From the NCBI RefSeq assembly GCF_031177825.1, contig NZ_JAPSKE010000013.1:62001-126000 (forward strand): DNA of 64,000 nucleotides, in the 5' to 3' direction. The number at the start of each line of letters is the position of its first letter. The stretch's first letter is position 1. This DNA comes from Paenibacillus sp. GTDB taxonomy: Bacteria; Bacillota; Bacilli; Paenibacillales; YIM-B00363. Below are positions 53,831 to 62,195 of the stretch, in pieces. Both the position numbers and the translations under genes were made by a program. Below the pieces are notes generated by a model that saw nothing but the letters and a program-made list of their open reading frames with translations, ran no database searches and was not told the DNA's origin.

Positions 53831-55436
53831 ATCTGCTCAAATAACGTCGATATGCCGCTTGTTTAATTTCCAACACGCGTTCGATGCCCAGCCGCTTCAG
53901 CTGCTCCGCCATCTCGTCGTAAGCGCTGATCGGATCCACGCCGAGAATGATGCGGAGCTCCGCGTCTTTCGCGTACGCGTCGATCGCATCCATCAGCGCC
54001 GAAAGCTCGCCCGCTTCTTCCGCCGTCGGCGTGATCGGCGGCAGCAAGTATTCCTCGTGCTCCGTAGCTCCCCACACGTCCGGAGCTCGATTCGTCTCCT
54101 CGAACTTCCACTTCAACCGCGAATCGCGTTGAATCATCGGGAAGTTCGTCTGGTGCGCGTATTGGAGCATGACTTGGTCGCCCGATAACCCGTCGGGATT
54201 GTCCTCGACGAAAGCCGTATATTTCGGTTCCTCGTTCTCCATCGTGTACGTCACGCCTTCGATACCGAACGTGTTCAGCATGCTGCCTTCTTCCGAATAC
54301 GCGTAATCCAGCCAGCGCGCCGCCGCCTCCAGATGCTTCGTCGTCGCCTTGATCGCGGCCGAGCTCGTGCCGGCGTACGCGTTATCGAGCTGCCCGAATT
54401 TCGGAATTTGCCCTTCGAGCAGCGTCGGGTAAGGAGCCGCCACATACCTTGCTTCCGAGTCGTTCGCGAGCGACGCCAGGTTATACTTTTCGACATAAGC
54501 GTGCCATCCGATCGTCGCCCCGCTCGTCCCCGTCGTCAGCTTCTTGTCCACGGTCTCCAGGTCCAGCACGGCGAAGTCTTTATCGATCAACCCCTCCCGG
54601 TACCACTTGCTCATCGTCTCCAAATAGTCCCGATACCCGGGCTCGAGGTAACCGTACTTCACGACCCCGTCCTCCGCGTAGAAGTTAGCCATTACGCCGA
54701 ACGCTCCCGCGAAGCCCGCCGTTCGTTCGCCAAGGAACAACGTTCGGAACGTGAGCGGCGCCGTCGCGCCCTTCTTCTCTTTGAACGCCTTGAGCGCTTC
54801 GTACCACTCGTCGATCGTCGTCGGTACGGAGAGGCCCAAGTCGTCGAGCCAATCCTTGCGAACGATCGGCCCGCCATAGACCCGGCCCGCCTCCGATCGG
54901 ATGAACGGGAACGCGTAATACACGCCGCTGTCCGTCTTCACCATCTTATCGATTTCCGGGTTTTCCTCGAGTACGCGCTTGAAGTTCGGAGCGTATCGGT
55001 CGATCACGTCGTTGAGCGGCAGGATGTAGCCTTGTTCGATCGCCTTCTCGGGACCGCCGGGGTACTGCAGCCAATTGTTCAGGAAGATGTCCGGCATATT
55101 GCCGGAAGCCAGCAGGTATTGAAATTTATCGTCCCGCATCGGAACGCCGCCGAGATGGTCGATCGGGATGCCGGTTCGACGCTCGTATTCTACGTCGATC
55201 GCGCCTCGGTTCGGCGTTCCCATATCCGCGAATTCCGTCATGAGCGTCAGCTCGGGCGCGTCCGGCATCGGATAAGCGAACGGCTTCGCCGCCGAATCGG
55301 TCCCTCGGCTTTCCGCGTATTCGGACGACGGCCCCTTCCCGCCGCCTCCTCCGCCGAAGCATCCGGATATCAACGCGACTAGAGCCGCCGCGACGATCCA
55401 GCTTTTCCCCGTCCGACCGAATATTCGCGCTTCCAT
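53829..55436 (-). CDS. Extracellular solute-binding lipoprotein (sugar), second receptor of the cluster
   Basis: A 535-residue lipoprotein with lipobox Cys26 (ALISGC) and a glycine-rich linker. The mature part is a family 1-type sugar-binding protein (LTLMTEFADMGTPNRGAIDV; VYYAFPFIRSEAGRVYGGPI; ARWLDYAYSEEGSMLNTFGI). It is preceded by the membrane AraC regulator (43-bp gap) and ends in a strong terminator, so it can be expressed separately from the permeases downstream. It may serve the same permeases as the lipoprotein at 50035 or feed ligand information to the regulator. Confidence 0.92.
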   Translation of the reverse strand: MEARIFGRTGKSWIVAAALVALISGCFGGGGGGKGPSSEYAESRGTDSAAKPFAYPMPDAPELTLMTEFADMGTPNRGAIDVEYERRTGIPIDHLGGVPMRDDKFQYLLASGNMPDIFLNNWLQYPGGPEKAIEQGYILPLNDVIDRYAPNFKRVLEENPEIDKMVKTDSGVYYAFPFIRSEAGRVYGGPIVRKDWLDDLGLSVPTTIDEWYEALKAFKEKKGATAPLTFRTLFLGERTAGFAGAFGVMANFYAEDGVVKYGYLEPGYRDYLETMSKWYREGLIDKDFAVLDLETVDKKLTTGTSGATIGWHAYVEKYNLASLANDSEARYVAAPYPTLLEGQIPKFGQLDNAYAGTSSAAIKATTKHLEAAARWLDYAYSEEGSMLNTFGIEGVTYTMENEEPKYTAFVEDNPDGLSGDQVMLQYAHQTNFPMIQRDSRLKWKFEETNRAPDVWGATEHEEYLLPPITPTAEEAGELSALMDAIDAYAKDAELRIILGVDPISAYDEMAEQLKRLGIERVLEIKQAAYRRYLSR

Positions 55437-55479
55437 GGCCAGTTCTCTCCTTTCGCTAGCCGTCCGTTCCCGGCGTCCG

Positions 55480-57756
55480 TCATTGGATCGTCTTGTACTT
55501 CCCGGGCGTGATTCCTTCGTACTTCTTGAAGACCCGGATGAAGGCGTGGCCGCTGGCGAAGCCGACCCGCTCCGCCGTATCGTCGATGTGCGCCCCTTCC
55601 GCCAGCAACGCCTTGGCCGCTTCCACCCGGGTCTGGCTAATAAAATCGTGCAGCCCTTGCCCCGTCTGCTCGCGGAACAATCGCGACACGTACTGCGGCG
55701 TTAGGCGGAACGTATCCCCGATCATCGACACGCTCAGATTTTTGTCGCTATAGGTCTCCTTCACGAAAGCCGCGACCTTCTCCCCGATGCCCGCGTTCGT
55801 CTGGACGCTCTGCTTCGCCCGGAGCACGCCGCCGACCCGATCGAACAGTTCATGCAGCTCCTGATGGAACTCCGCCTTCGTCGCGCAGGACAACAGGCGC
55901 TTCAGCGGACGCCATTCGTCCCAGGCGATGCTCGCCTGCTCTTGATCGGGGATCGACTTGATCAGCGTCGTCGCTACGTCCAGCAGGACGCACTTCGCGA
56001 TTTCCAACGACGTCTGGCGTTGGAAAGCTTGTTGGACGACGTCGTCGATCATGCGTCTCGCCTTTTCGAACTGTTCCGCCTTCATGCAATTGATGAGAAT
56101 GATCTGGTCGTTCACGGTGAAGAAATAACTGCTTTCGCTCGGCTTCACGTCTCCGTACCAGATCAATCCGCCTTCCCCGAGCACCATGCGGTACTCTTGG
56201 GCTTCCAACGCTTGCAGGAACGCTTGGTGCACGCCGTCCAAGCCGGTCTGAAGCTCGCTGCCCACCGTCGTGAAGCGCAGCTTGTACCGGGCCGCGATGA
56301 ATTCGGAAGCTTGCGCGAGCGCGTCTTCCAGGTCGTCTTTCCAATCATCCGCGCGTTCCCGAACGACGTTGACCACCGCCGCGAGCGTGCCGTCCACATC
56401 GGTAAAGTGAATCGTTGCCCGGCCCCCCGCCGAATCCGCGACGATATTGGACACGATGAACTGCGACAACGCAAGGTCCTCGACGCCCCCCTCGTCGCTG
56501 TCGATATAAAACAACAACGCTGCGAATCGGTCCGACGTCCAGTCTAAATTGTGCGTCTTCGCGAGCTCCGAGAGCGGCACGTTCCGATCGGCTTGGCCCT
56601 TCAACAGTCTCCCTAAGTAATAGCTTTGCAGCACCCGAAGCTGTTGGACGTGCTTATTGGTCATATCGTCGCGCTCGCGGATCGTCTCGAGCACGCTTCT
56701 TCGGATGAACGTGTATTCGTCCAGGTCGGTTCGGTTCGTCTGAGACGATGAGCCTCTGGAGAAGACGCTCACTAATTCTCTTACCGGGTCGTAGTTTTTG
56801 CGCGCGAAGTAATAGATGACCGCGCCGCCGATCGCGAAGCAGAGCAGCAGCCCCAGCAGATTCAATCGTTGAATGGCCTGCGCCCGTACCCAGAACACGT
56901 CCGTCGGGAACACGCTGACGTATTTCCACCCCGTCGTATCGGACGTCTCGATCGTAATCATCGATTCGACGCCTTCGAACGTGTCGTTGAAGGCGCCCGC
57001 GCCGCGTTCGAGCCACGCTTGGTTCGCCGTCGGCGCCATCGTCGCTTCTCCCGCGTTCCGAAACAAAATTTGATCGTTCGCATCCAGAATGAACACTTGG
57101 CCTTGCTCTACCCAGTCGATGTTGTCCAGCATCGTCTTGATTTTCTCCGCGTGCAGCGGAATGAGCAGCGTGCCCGCCGGCCCGGCTCCCGCTTGTATCG
57201 AGAACGACCGGAGATAGGAAGGCGTCACCGTCCGCTTCCCTTCATTCTCGACCGGGAGCAGCGCGTAGCGGCCCGGCTGCCGTTCCTTCATAAGCTGCAG
57301 CCAGTCCTCGTAACCGAATGCGTCGGTCTGATGCTTCATCTCGAAAAACATCCGATCCTGCACGTACGTTTCGCTCGACAGGACCGACTGCCGCGTCTCC
57401 GAATACAGATATATTCCTTTGATAAAATCGTTCGTGGACAGCAGCTTGTTCAGTTCCTGCTTCGTCTTGTAGATGTGGTAAGCGTTTTCTTCCGCGGCCG
57501 AATCAAGAAACTTGCGCACGTCCGGATGAATGGAAAGCTGCGCGGCCAAGCTTTCGATCTGCTGCAGCTCCCCATCCACGATATATCTCACCTGCTGCAG
57601 CATCGCGCCGCTCGCCCGCTCGATTTCGAATTCGACGATTTCCCGGGTCTGGCTGTATATTATGACGCTTAGGATAACGGGGATCATCAAAATGACGGCG
57701 TAAGAGACGATCCACCGAAACGCCACGCTGCGCGTAAAGTTCCCCCTCTTCCACAT
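55480..57756 (-). CDS. Membrane-bound AraC-family regulator with extracellular sensor (YesS type)
   Basis: A 758-residue protein from ATG 57756 (GGGGGAA 7 bp upstream). One helix near residues 12-34 and another near 300-320 enclose an extracellular Cache-like sensor. A long cytosolic middle region follows, and the last 100 residues are an AraC double helix-turn-helix (NLSVSMIGDTFRLTPQYVSR; HIDDTAERVGFASGHAFIRV). Such one-component sensors control adjacent sugar operons, and here the target should be the lipoprotein, permease and GH2 genes downstream. TGTACA-containing palindromes precede it. Confidence 0.93.
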   Translation of the reverse strand: MWKRGNFTRSVAFRWIVSYAVILMIPVILSVIIYSQTREIVEFEIERASGAMLQQVRYIVDGELQQIESLAAQLSIHPDVRKFLDSAAEENAYHIYKTKQELNKLLSTNDFIKGIYLYSETRQSVLSSETYVQDRMFFEMKHQTDAFGYEDWLQLMKERQPGRYALLPVENEGKRTVTPSYLRSFSIQAGAGPAGTLLIPLHAEKIKTMLDNIDWVEQGQVFILDANDQILFRNAGEATMAPTANQAWLERGAGAFNDTFEGVESMITIETSDTTGWKYVSVFPTDVFWVRAQAIQRLNLLGLLLCFAIGGAVIYYFARKNYDPVRELVSVFSRGSSSQTNRTDLDEYTFIRRSVLETIRERDDMTNKHVQQLRVLQSYYLGRLLKGQADRNVPLSELAKTHNLDWTSDRFAALLFYIDSDEGGVEDLALSQFIVSNIVADSAGGRATIHFTDVDGTLAAVVNVVRERADDWKDDLEDALAQASEFIAARYKLRFTTVGSELQTGLDGVHQAFLQALEAQEYRMVLGEGGLIWYGDVKPSESSYFFTVNDQIILINCMKAEQFEKARRMIDDVVQQAFQRQTSLEIAKCVLLDVATTLIKSIPDQEQASIAWDEWRPLKRLLSCATKAEFHQELHELFDRVGGVLRAKQSVQTNAGIGEKVAAFVKETYSDKNLSVSMIGDTFRLTPQYVSRLFREQTGQGLHDFISQTRVEAAKALLAEGAHIDDTAERVGFASGHAFIRVFKKYEGITPGKYKTIQ

Positions 57757-57783
57757 CGATCCGTTCCCCCTAAGCCGCATTTC

Positions 57784-57856
57784 GAAAATGTACATTTTCT
57801 ATATTAGCACGAACGCATTAGGGGATTCCTATGTACAATTTGAACCTCGATGTACA
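57784..57856. promoter_or_regulatory. Three TGTACA elements upstream of the membrane AraC regulator
   Basis: GAAAATGTACATTTTC at 57784-57799 is a perfect 16-bp palindrome. Further TGTACA cores lie at 57832-57837 and 57851-57856. A fourth occurs at 53744 upstream of the permease unit. Clustering in the two promoter regions of one regulon suggests an operator, perhaps for the encoded AraC regulator. The first palindrome lies 28 bp upstream of the ATG. Confidence 0.45.
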
Positions 57857-57877
57857 GAATGCAAAGTTGCGATATTT

Positions 57878-58237
57878 TTAGTATCCCACCTCGACCGACG
57901 CGATGACCGCGTAGAGGAGGTCGTTCTTATCGTCCTTGTCGGGCAGCACGATGCCGCTCGTCGTCAGCATGCCTCCGTCCAGCAGCTCGATCGTCACTTG
58001 TCCGTAGGGAAGTTCGTCCCGTACCGCCTGAAGATTCAGCTTCTCTTTATCCGCGGGCACCGCCAGCTTGACGCGCACCTTCATATTGGAAAGCTCTCCG
58101 CCGGGCAAGACGCTGACGATGCCGGGCATGGAATTGTGGTGGATCGCGTTGTGCACGGCGCGGACGGCCGCCTTAGTAACGTCTTGACCGTGAAGATCGA
58201 TGCCCATGCCGACTTGAATAAACATGACTTGTTGCAT
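57878..58237 (-). CDS. Lin0512-family conserved protein
   Basis: A 119-residue cytosolic protein. The block GMGIDLHGQDVTKAAVRAVH followed by NAIHHNSMPGI is the hallmark of the Lin0512 family, whose biochemical role is unknown to me. The remainder (VKLAVPADKEKLNL, YGQVTIELLDGGMLTTSGI) matches as well. The start is placed at ATG 58237; GGGAG lies a rather distant 13 bp upstream, and ATG 58225 is an alternative. It is monocistronic. Confidence 0.88.
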   Translation of the reverse strand: MQQVMFIQVGMGIDLHGQDVTKAAVRAVHNAIHHNSMPGIVSVLPGGELSNMKVRVKLAVPADKEKLNLQAVRDELPYGQVTIELLDGGMLTTSGIVLPDKDDKNDLLYAVIASVEVGY

Positions 58238-58264
58238 TTTTTCGTATTCGCTCCCTGTTCGCAA

Positions 58265-58630
58265 GGTATGAACTAGAGCTTCATTATAACAAGCTTTGTG
58301 CGGAGCACCTAGGGACGAAACAGGGCTCTCCGGGAATGCCCGAGGAGCCCATTCAATTCATACGCCGTCCAACCCGCGTCGGCCTTCACCGTCGTGCCGT
58401 TATGAAGATCGTGCCCCGTCGTCCGACGCACATGATGCCCCTCGCTTGTAGAAGTACAGTTATTTCCCCCACCGCATTCCCTGCACCGCACGATGCCTGC
58501 AAAAGTGCATGTAAATCGCGTTGCAAGTAACCAACGGCCTTCGATTACCTGCACTTTCGCAGGTATTCGCCATTTCATCTCCGTTTTCCGCCGAAAAACC
58601 TGCAGTTTTACATCTCTTTATTATGTAAAC
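58265..58630. repeat. Gene-free region with degenerate CCTGCA-type inverted repeats
   Basis: No gene is supported here. Between about 58435 and 58612 lie related elements: CCTGCAAAAGTGCATGTAAAT (from 58496), the hairpin ACCTGC-ACTTTC-GCAGGT (58547-58564), and AACCTGCAGTTTTACAT (58598-58613), separated by GC-rich linkers. They read as several diverged copies, in both orientations, of one short palindromic unit. The left part (58310-58435) shows another small GGGCTC...GAGCCC hairpin. Confidence 0.6.
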
Positions 58631-58666
58631 GAAAAAAATGCCCCATGACCGCGAGGTCAGGAGCAT
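58631..58666 (-). terminator. Rho-independent terminator of the small peptide gene
   Basis: On the minus strand ATGCTCC-TGACC (58655-58666) pairs with GGTCA-T-GGGGCAT (58638-58650), with one bulged base and one G-T pair. A 7-base T-run follows. It lies 27 bp after the stop of the 33-residue frame. Confidence 0.85.
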
Positions 58667-58692
58667 TCTTAATTAATTCCTAGATGAGAACA

Positions 58693-58794
58693 TTAAGCGC
58701 GCTTATCGTTGTTCGAGGAAATGTTTTTCGGATCGGACTTGCTCCCGAGACGAATACCAGCTTCTCTCTTGACCGTTGCAGGCGTGATGACCAC
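58693..58794 (-). CDS. Small peptide gene, 33 residues, unknown function
   Basis: GTG 58794 is 8 bp downstream of a near-perfect AAAGGAGGG RBS. The frame reads MVITPATVKREAGIRLGSKS and ends with DPKNISSNNDKRA before TAA. It has its own TTGACA-17 bp-TAGTAT promoter and its own terminator, so it is a complete transcription unit of about 190 bp. The peptide is hydrophilic and strongly basic, with no signal sequence, transmembrane segment or cysteine. I do not recognise a family. It lies directly after two GNAT acetyltransferases and an ABC exporter, which raises the possibility of a modified and exported peptide; the unit could also encode a regulatory RNA. Confidence 0.6.
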   Translation of the reverse strand: MVITPATVKREAGIRLGSKSDPKNISSNNDKRA

Positions 58795-58824
58795 AATAAA
58801 TCCCTCCTTTTTCCTATTGCTTCC

Positions 58825-58853
58825 ATACTATTCGAACGTCTACCGACTGTCAA
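58825..58853 (-). promoter_or_regulatory. Sigma-A-type promoter of the small peptide gene
   Basis: Minus-strand TTGACA (58848-58853) and TAGTAT (58825-58830) are spaced by exactly 17 bp. The -35 box overlaps the TGA stop of the upstream GNAT gene. The predicted start near 58818 would leave a leader of about 24 nt carrying the RBS. Confidence 0.72.
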
Positions 58854-59365
58854 TCGAATCGGGTCGTATATTTCAACACATCCTCTAACGCCGCGACATA
58901 CACGTTCATGCTCAACCGGGGATGCTCGACCCGCCCGGTCCGTCGGGCGAACTTCGAATACAAGCGGTTATTCCGGGGATGGTCCGTCGCCGCCGCTAAC
59001 GACATCCATTCGACATCCGGGTGCCGCTCTTGGATCGCTCGAACCAGCATTCCGAGGCCTTTCAGGAAAAACGACGTGCCGTGTTGCGAAACCGAGGCCA
59101 GACAATATTCGACGTAGGCCGTCTGACGATCCTCGTAGTCTTGGTGGGGAGAGCCGATCGTGTATCCGACGATCCCGACGATGTCCCCCCGATCGTCCTC
59201 GACCCGAAGCAACGTTCCGTACGTTAGCACGCGGAGCATCGCGGCGTAAGCGTCCTCCGTCCGAAGCCCTGGGTCCGCCGTGCGTCTCGTCTCCAGAAGG
59301 AACGTCATGCATCGACTGAAATCGGAATCTTCTTGGCAAATATACCCGTGTAACGCTTTACTCAT
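58850..59365 (-). CDS. GNAT-family N-acetyltransferase (second of two)
   Basis: A 171-residue cytosolic protein. The GNAT core is visible as IVGIVGYTIG (strand 4), a helix-3-like FFLKGLGMLVRAIQER, and DVEWMSLAAATDHPRNNRLYSKFA, which is the usual C-terminal acetyl-CoA/substrate segment. The start ATG 59365 follows GGAGGACG. It overlaps the preceding GNAT gene by 8 bp (ATGAGTAA), so the two are translationally coupled. Substrate unknown. It is the last gene of the exporter operon. Confidence 0.85.
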   Translation of the reverse strand: MSKALHGYICQEDSDFSRCMTFLLETRRTADPGLRTEDAYAAMLRVLTYGTLLRVEDDRGDIVGIVGYTIGSPHQDYEDRQTAYVEYCLASVSQHGTSFFLKGLGMLVRAIQERHPDVEWMSLAAATDHPRNNRLYSKFARRTGRVEHPRLSMNVYVAALEDVLKYTTRFD

Positions 59366-59885
59366 GCCGTCGTCCTCCCCGTCGCATCGTAAACCGAGCG
59401 AGAGCGGCCGGATCCGTCTCGAACAGGTCGATGCGACCGTACTCCTTCTCGCTCGTCTTGACGAGGCGGCAGCACTTCCCGAACAGCTTGCGCAAATCCG
59501 GCCGATCGGCCGGGGACCAGAACCGAATCGTCTCCGTCTCCGGCGCCCATTCGGAAAGGTAGTCGGAGAACGCTTGAAGCACCCGATAATAGGTCGTGGC
59601 GTCGCGAGCTTCCTTCCGCAATACCAACGCCTCCGCTTGGCAGACGCGCGCGGCGGACGGCATGCCGTCCCCCTCGTCCGGGAAGGTAAATCCGAGAACC
59701 CCCTTCGTGCGGCCGTCGGCATCGCGAACGAGCAGCGCATCGCCTTCGATGATCGGATTTCCGATAAAGCTGAAGGCTACCCGGAATCCATAAGGCAACG
59801 TCAGCTCGCCGTAATGCTCCATTAGCAGGAGGAAATATTCGTCCCAGCGTTCGTCGTCGTCGCCGCATTGTACGATCTCGATCAT
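59358..59885 (-). CDS. GNAT-family N-acetyltransferase (first of two)
   Basis: A 175-residue protein with GNAT-like architecture: LLVRDADGRTKGVLGFTFPD at the central beta-hairpin, CQAEALVLRKEAR at the acetyl-CoA region, then a helical region and TIRFWSPADRPDLRKLFGK at the C-terminal motif. The canonical Q/R-x-x-G-x-G/A loop is degenerate. It overlaps the ABC exporter gene as ATGA (59882-59885) with GGAGGAG upstream, and overlaps the next GNAT by 8 bp. It shares weak layout similarity with that gene, consistent with an old duplication. Confidence 0.78.
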   Translation of the reverse strand: MIEIVQCGDDDERWDEYFLLLMEHYGELTLPYGFRVAFSFIGNPIIEGDALLVRDADGRTKGVLGFTFPDEGDGMPSAARVCQAEALVLRKEARDATTYYRVLQAFSDYLSEWAPETETIRFWSPADRPDLRKLFGKCCRLVKTSEKEYGRIDLFETDPAALARFTMRRGGRRHE

Positions 59886-62026
59886 TTCATCCGCTCCTCC
59901 AACGTGCGTTCCAGCACCTCGCGCATGGACGGATACGCGGCCGTCAGCTGGAGCAGCTGCTCCCGGCGCAGCGACAGCAGCACGGTCGGCTTCGTCGATA
60001 CGATGTCGGCCGTACGCGGGATGTCCTTCAGCAAGGCGATCTCGCCGAAGTAATCCCCGTCCTCCAACACCGCTACGCGAACGCCGGCCTTCTCGACGGA
60101 GACGCGGCCGCGCACGATGATGTAAAACTTGTCGCCTCGATCGTTCTCGCGGACGACCGTATGACCGGCATCGTATTTCTCGGTGACGAACAAATCGGAC
60201 ATCGAGTCCAACTGCTCGAACGGGATGCCCCGGAAGAACGGCAGCCTCGACAGCCTCTCCCCCTCGACCTTCGCCTGGAAGCCGTCGCCCGACAACACGA
60301 AGCCGTGCTGCTTCTCCCACATCTTCGCGTACAGGCCGCCGCGCTCGAGCAGCTCGCGATGGGTTCCGGTCTCGGCGACGCTGCCGTTCCGAAACACGAC
60401 GATGAGGTCTGCGTTCGTCACGGAAGCGAGGCGATGCGTAACCGTTACGATCGTCCGCTCCCCCCGGAAGCTCTCGATCAGCTCATTGATCTCGGCCTCC
60501 GTCGACGGATCCAGCGCCGACGTTATTTCGTCGAGAACAAGCAGGCGCGGCGAGCCGATCAGCGCGCGGGCGATCGCGATGCGCTGCCGCTGGCCGCCGG
60601 AGAAGTTGCCGCCGAAATCCTTCACCTGCGTCGCATACCCCTCTGGCATCCGCTCGATCAGTTCGCGAATGCGAGCGGCTTCGGCCGCGGCGCGCACGTC
60701 CGCCTCGGCGACCCCGGGACGAGATAAGCTAATATTCCGAAGGATCGTATCATTAAATAAGAAGGAATCCTGAAAGACGACGCCGGTATGCCGCCGATAA
60801 TCGGTCTCGCTCAGCTCCCTCAGGTCGATGCCGTCGACCTCGATCGATCCTTGCTTCGGATCGTAGAACCTTAGGAGCAGCTGCAGCGCCGTGCTCTTCC
60901 CCGAACCGCTCTGCCCGACGAACGCGGTCATGCCGCCGGCCGGAATCGTGAGCGTGACGTCGTCCAGCGCGAGCGTGCGCTCGTCGTAGCCGAACGAGAC
61001 GCCTTGGAAGCGGAAGCCGTCTCGAACCCCCTCGAACGTTCTCGGCCGGCTCGGCAGCTTCAGCGGGGAACGGTACCGCAACACTTCGTCGATACGCCGG
61101 AAGCTGACGCCGGCCTCGATCAAGCTCGGGATGATCTGCGCTAACGACGAGACGGATTGCCCCGCGGCCATGAAGATCGTGAAGAACGCGATGAACGCGC
61201 CGACCGACAAGCTGTCTTGGAAAATGAGGGTTCCGCCGTAGCCGATCATGACCCCGTTCAGCGCGAGGAACGCCGTCTGCGGAAGACGGTCGAGCAGGGC
61301 ATACACGAATGTAACTCGGATGCCGGCAGTCAACAAGGAAGCTAATCGGCGTTCCGCTCTGCCAAGCACGTAAGGCGCTGCATGCATCCCCTTCACGACG
61401 CGCCGGCCTTTCAGCACCTCGTCGATCATGCCGATGTACGCGTCGTTCTCCCCGCGGTAATGCTCCGAGCTGCGTTCGGCTTTCCTCTGCAGCACGTAAG
61501 GACTCGCGAACAAAACGACGAAGCCGGCGATCATGACGAGCGCCAGCTTCCACTCCAGTTGAAACAGCAGATGGAGACCGATCAGCAGCGCCAATAGCTC
61601 CCGGAACGTCCGCGGAATGACGCCGGATATCGTGCGGTCGACGGCCGAGACGTCGGCCGTCAACCGGTTCGTCAACGATCCCTGGTCGAATCGTTGATGG
61701 AAGTCCTCCGATTGCCCGGCGATGTGTCGGAAGAGCTGCGCGCGCAAATCATAGACGGCTCGTTCGTTCACCCTCGCCAGCCGACGATCGCTAAGCAAGC
61801 CCGCGCCGAGGTAGACGGCCCCGCCGATAACGAGCAGCGTCATGATGAACGAGAACAGGCCGACGTCTTTCGACGGGAAGGCGTCGTCGATTAAATATTG
61901 GAAGCTGAGCGGGGAGACGGCGACGTATACGGTCTCGACGACGATGCAAGCCGCGACCAACAGCAGCGAGCCCCAATACGGACGGCAGAGCCGAAGCGCG
62001 AAGCGAAACACGAACAAGCGGGTCAC
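59882..62026 (-). CDS. ABC exporter (fused membrane and ATPase domains) with C-terminal cyclic-nucleotide-binding-like domain
   Basis: A 714-residue half-exporter. Six membrane helices occupy residues 1-300. The ATPase domain has Walker A FVGQSGSGKST, signature FSGGQRQR and Walker B LLVLDEIT. Residues from about 600 form an added cNMP-binding/Crp-type beta-roll (FYIIVRGRVSVEKAG, GDYFGEIALLKDIPRTADIV). That domain is unusual on exporters outside a few secretion systems and has the PBC-like GEIALL-PRTA motif. No C39 peptidase domain. The start is uncertain: GTG 62026 has only a weak RBS. Two coupled GNAT genes follow. Confidence 0.92.
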   Translation of the reverse strand: MTRLFVFRFALRLCRPYWGSLLLVAACIVVETVYVAVSPLSFQYLIDDAFPSKDVGLFSFIMTLLVIGGAVYLGAGLLSDRRLARVNERAVYDLRAQLFRHIAGQSEDFHQRFDQGSLTNRLTADVSAVDRTISGVIPRTFRELLALLIGLHLLFQLEWKLALVMIAGFVVLFASPYVLQRKAERSSEHYRGENDAYIGMIDEVLKGRRVVKGMHAAPYVLGRAERRLASLLTAGIRVTFVYALLDRLPQTAFLALNGVMIGYGGTLIFQDSLSVGAFIAFFTIFMAAGQSVSSLAQIIPSLIEAGVSFRRIDEVLRYRSPLKLPSRPRTFEGVRDGFRFQGVSFGYDERTLALDDVTLTIPAGGMTAFVGQSGSGKSTALQLLLRFYDPKQGSIEVDGIDLRELSETDYRRHTGVVFQDSFLFNDTILRNISLSRPGVAEADVRAAAEAARIRELIERMPEGYATQVKDFGGNFSGGQRQRIAIARALIGSPRLLVLDEITSALDPSTEAEINELIESFRGERTIVTVTHRLASVTNADLIVVFRNGSVAETGTHRELLERGGLYAKMWEKQHGFVLSGDGFQAKVEGERLSRLPFFRGIPFEQLDSMSDLFVTEKYDAGHTVVRENDRGDKFYIIVRGRVSVEKAGVRVAVLEDGDYFGEIALLKDIPRTADIVSTKPTVLLSLRREQLLQLTAAYPSMREVLERTLEERMK

Positions 62027-62195
62027 ATCCTAGTCGAACGTTCATAGTTCTTCCATCTTACCATGGCGGCAGGAGTCTGTTAACCTCGGATGCGTGCGCC
62101 CGTATCGGCGAATAATACGTACGCGCTTCCCGGGCGTTTGCAATGCAAGGAAAGACCGCTTTACAATAACAGCAATAATCCACGGCAGGGAGCGA

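Noticed and set aside
58336..58530. Small plus-strand frame in the repeat region
   Set aside because: No RBS; it reads through palindromic repeats, and its composition is not protein-like.
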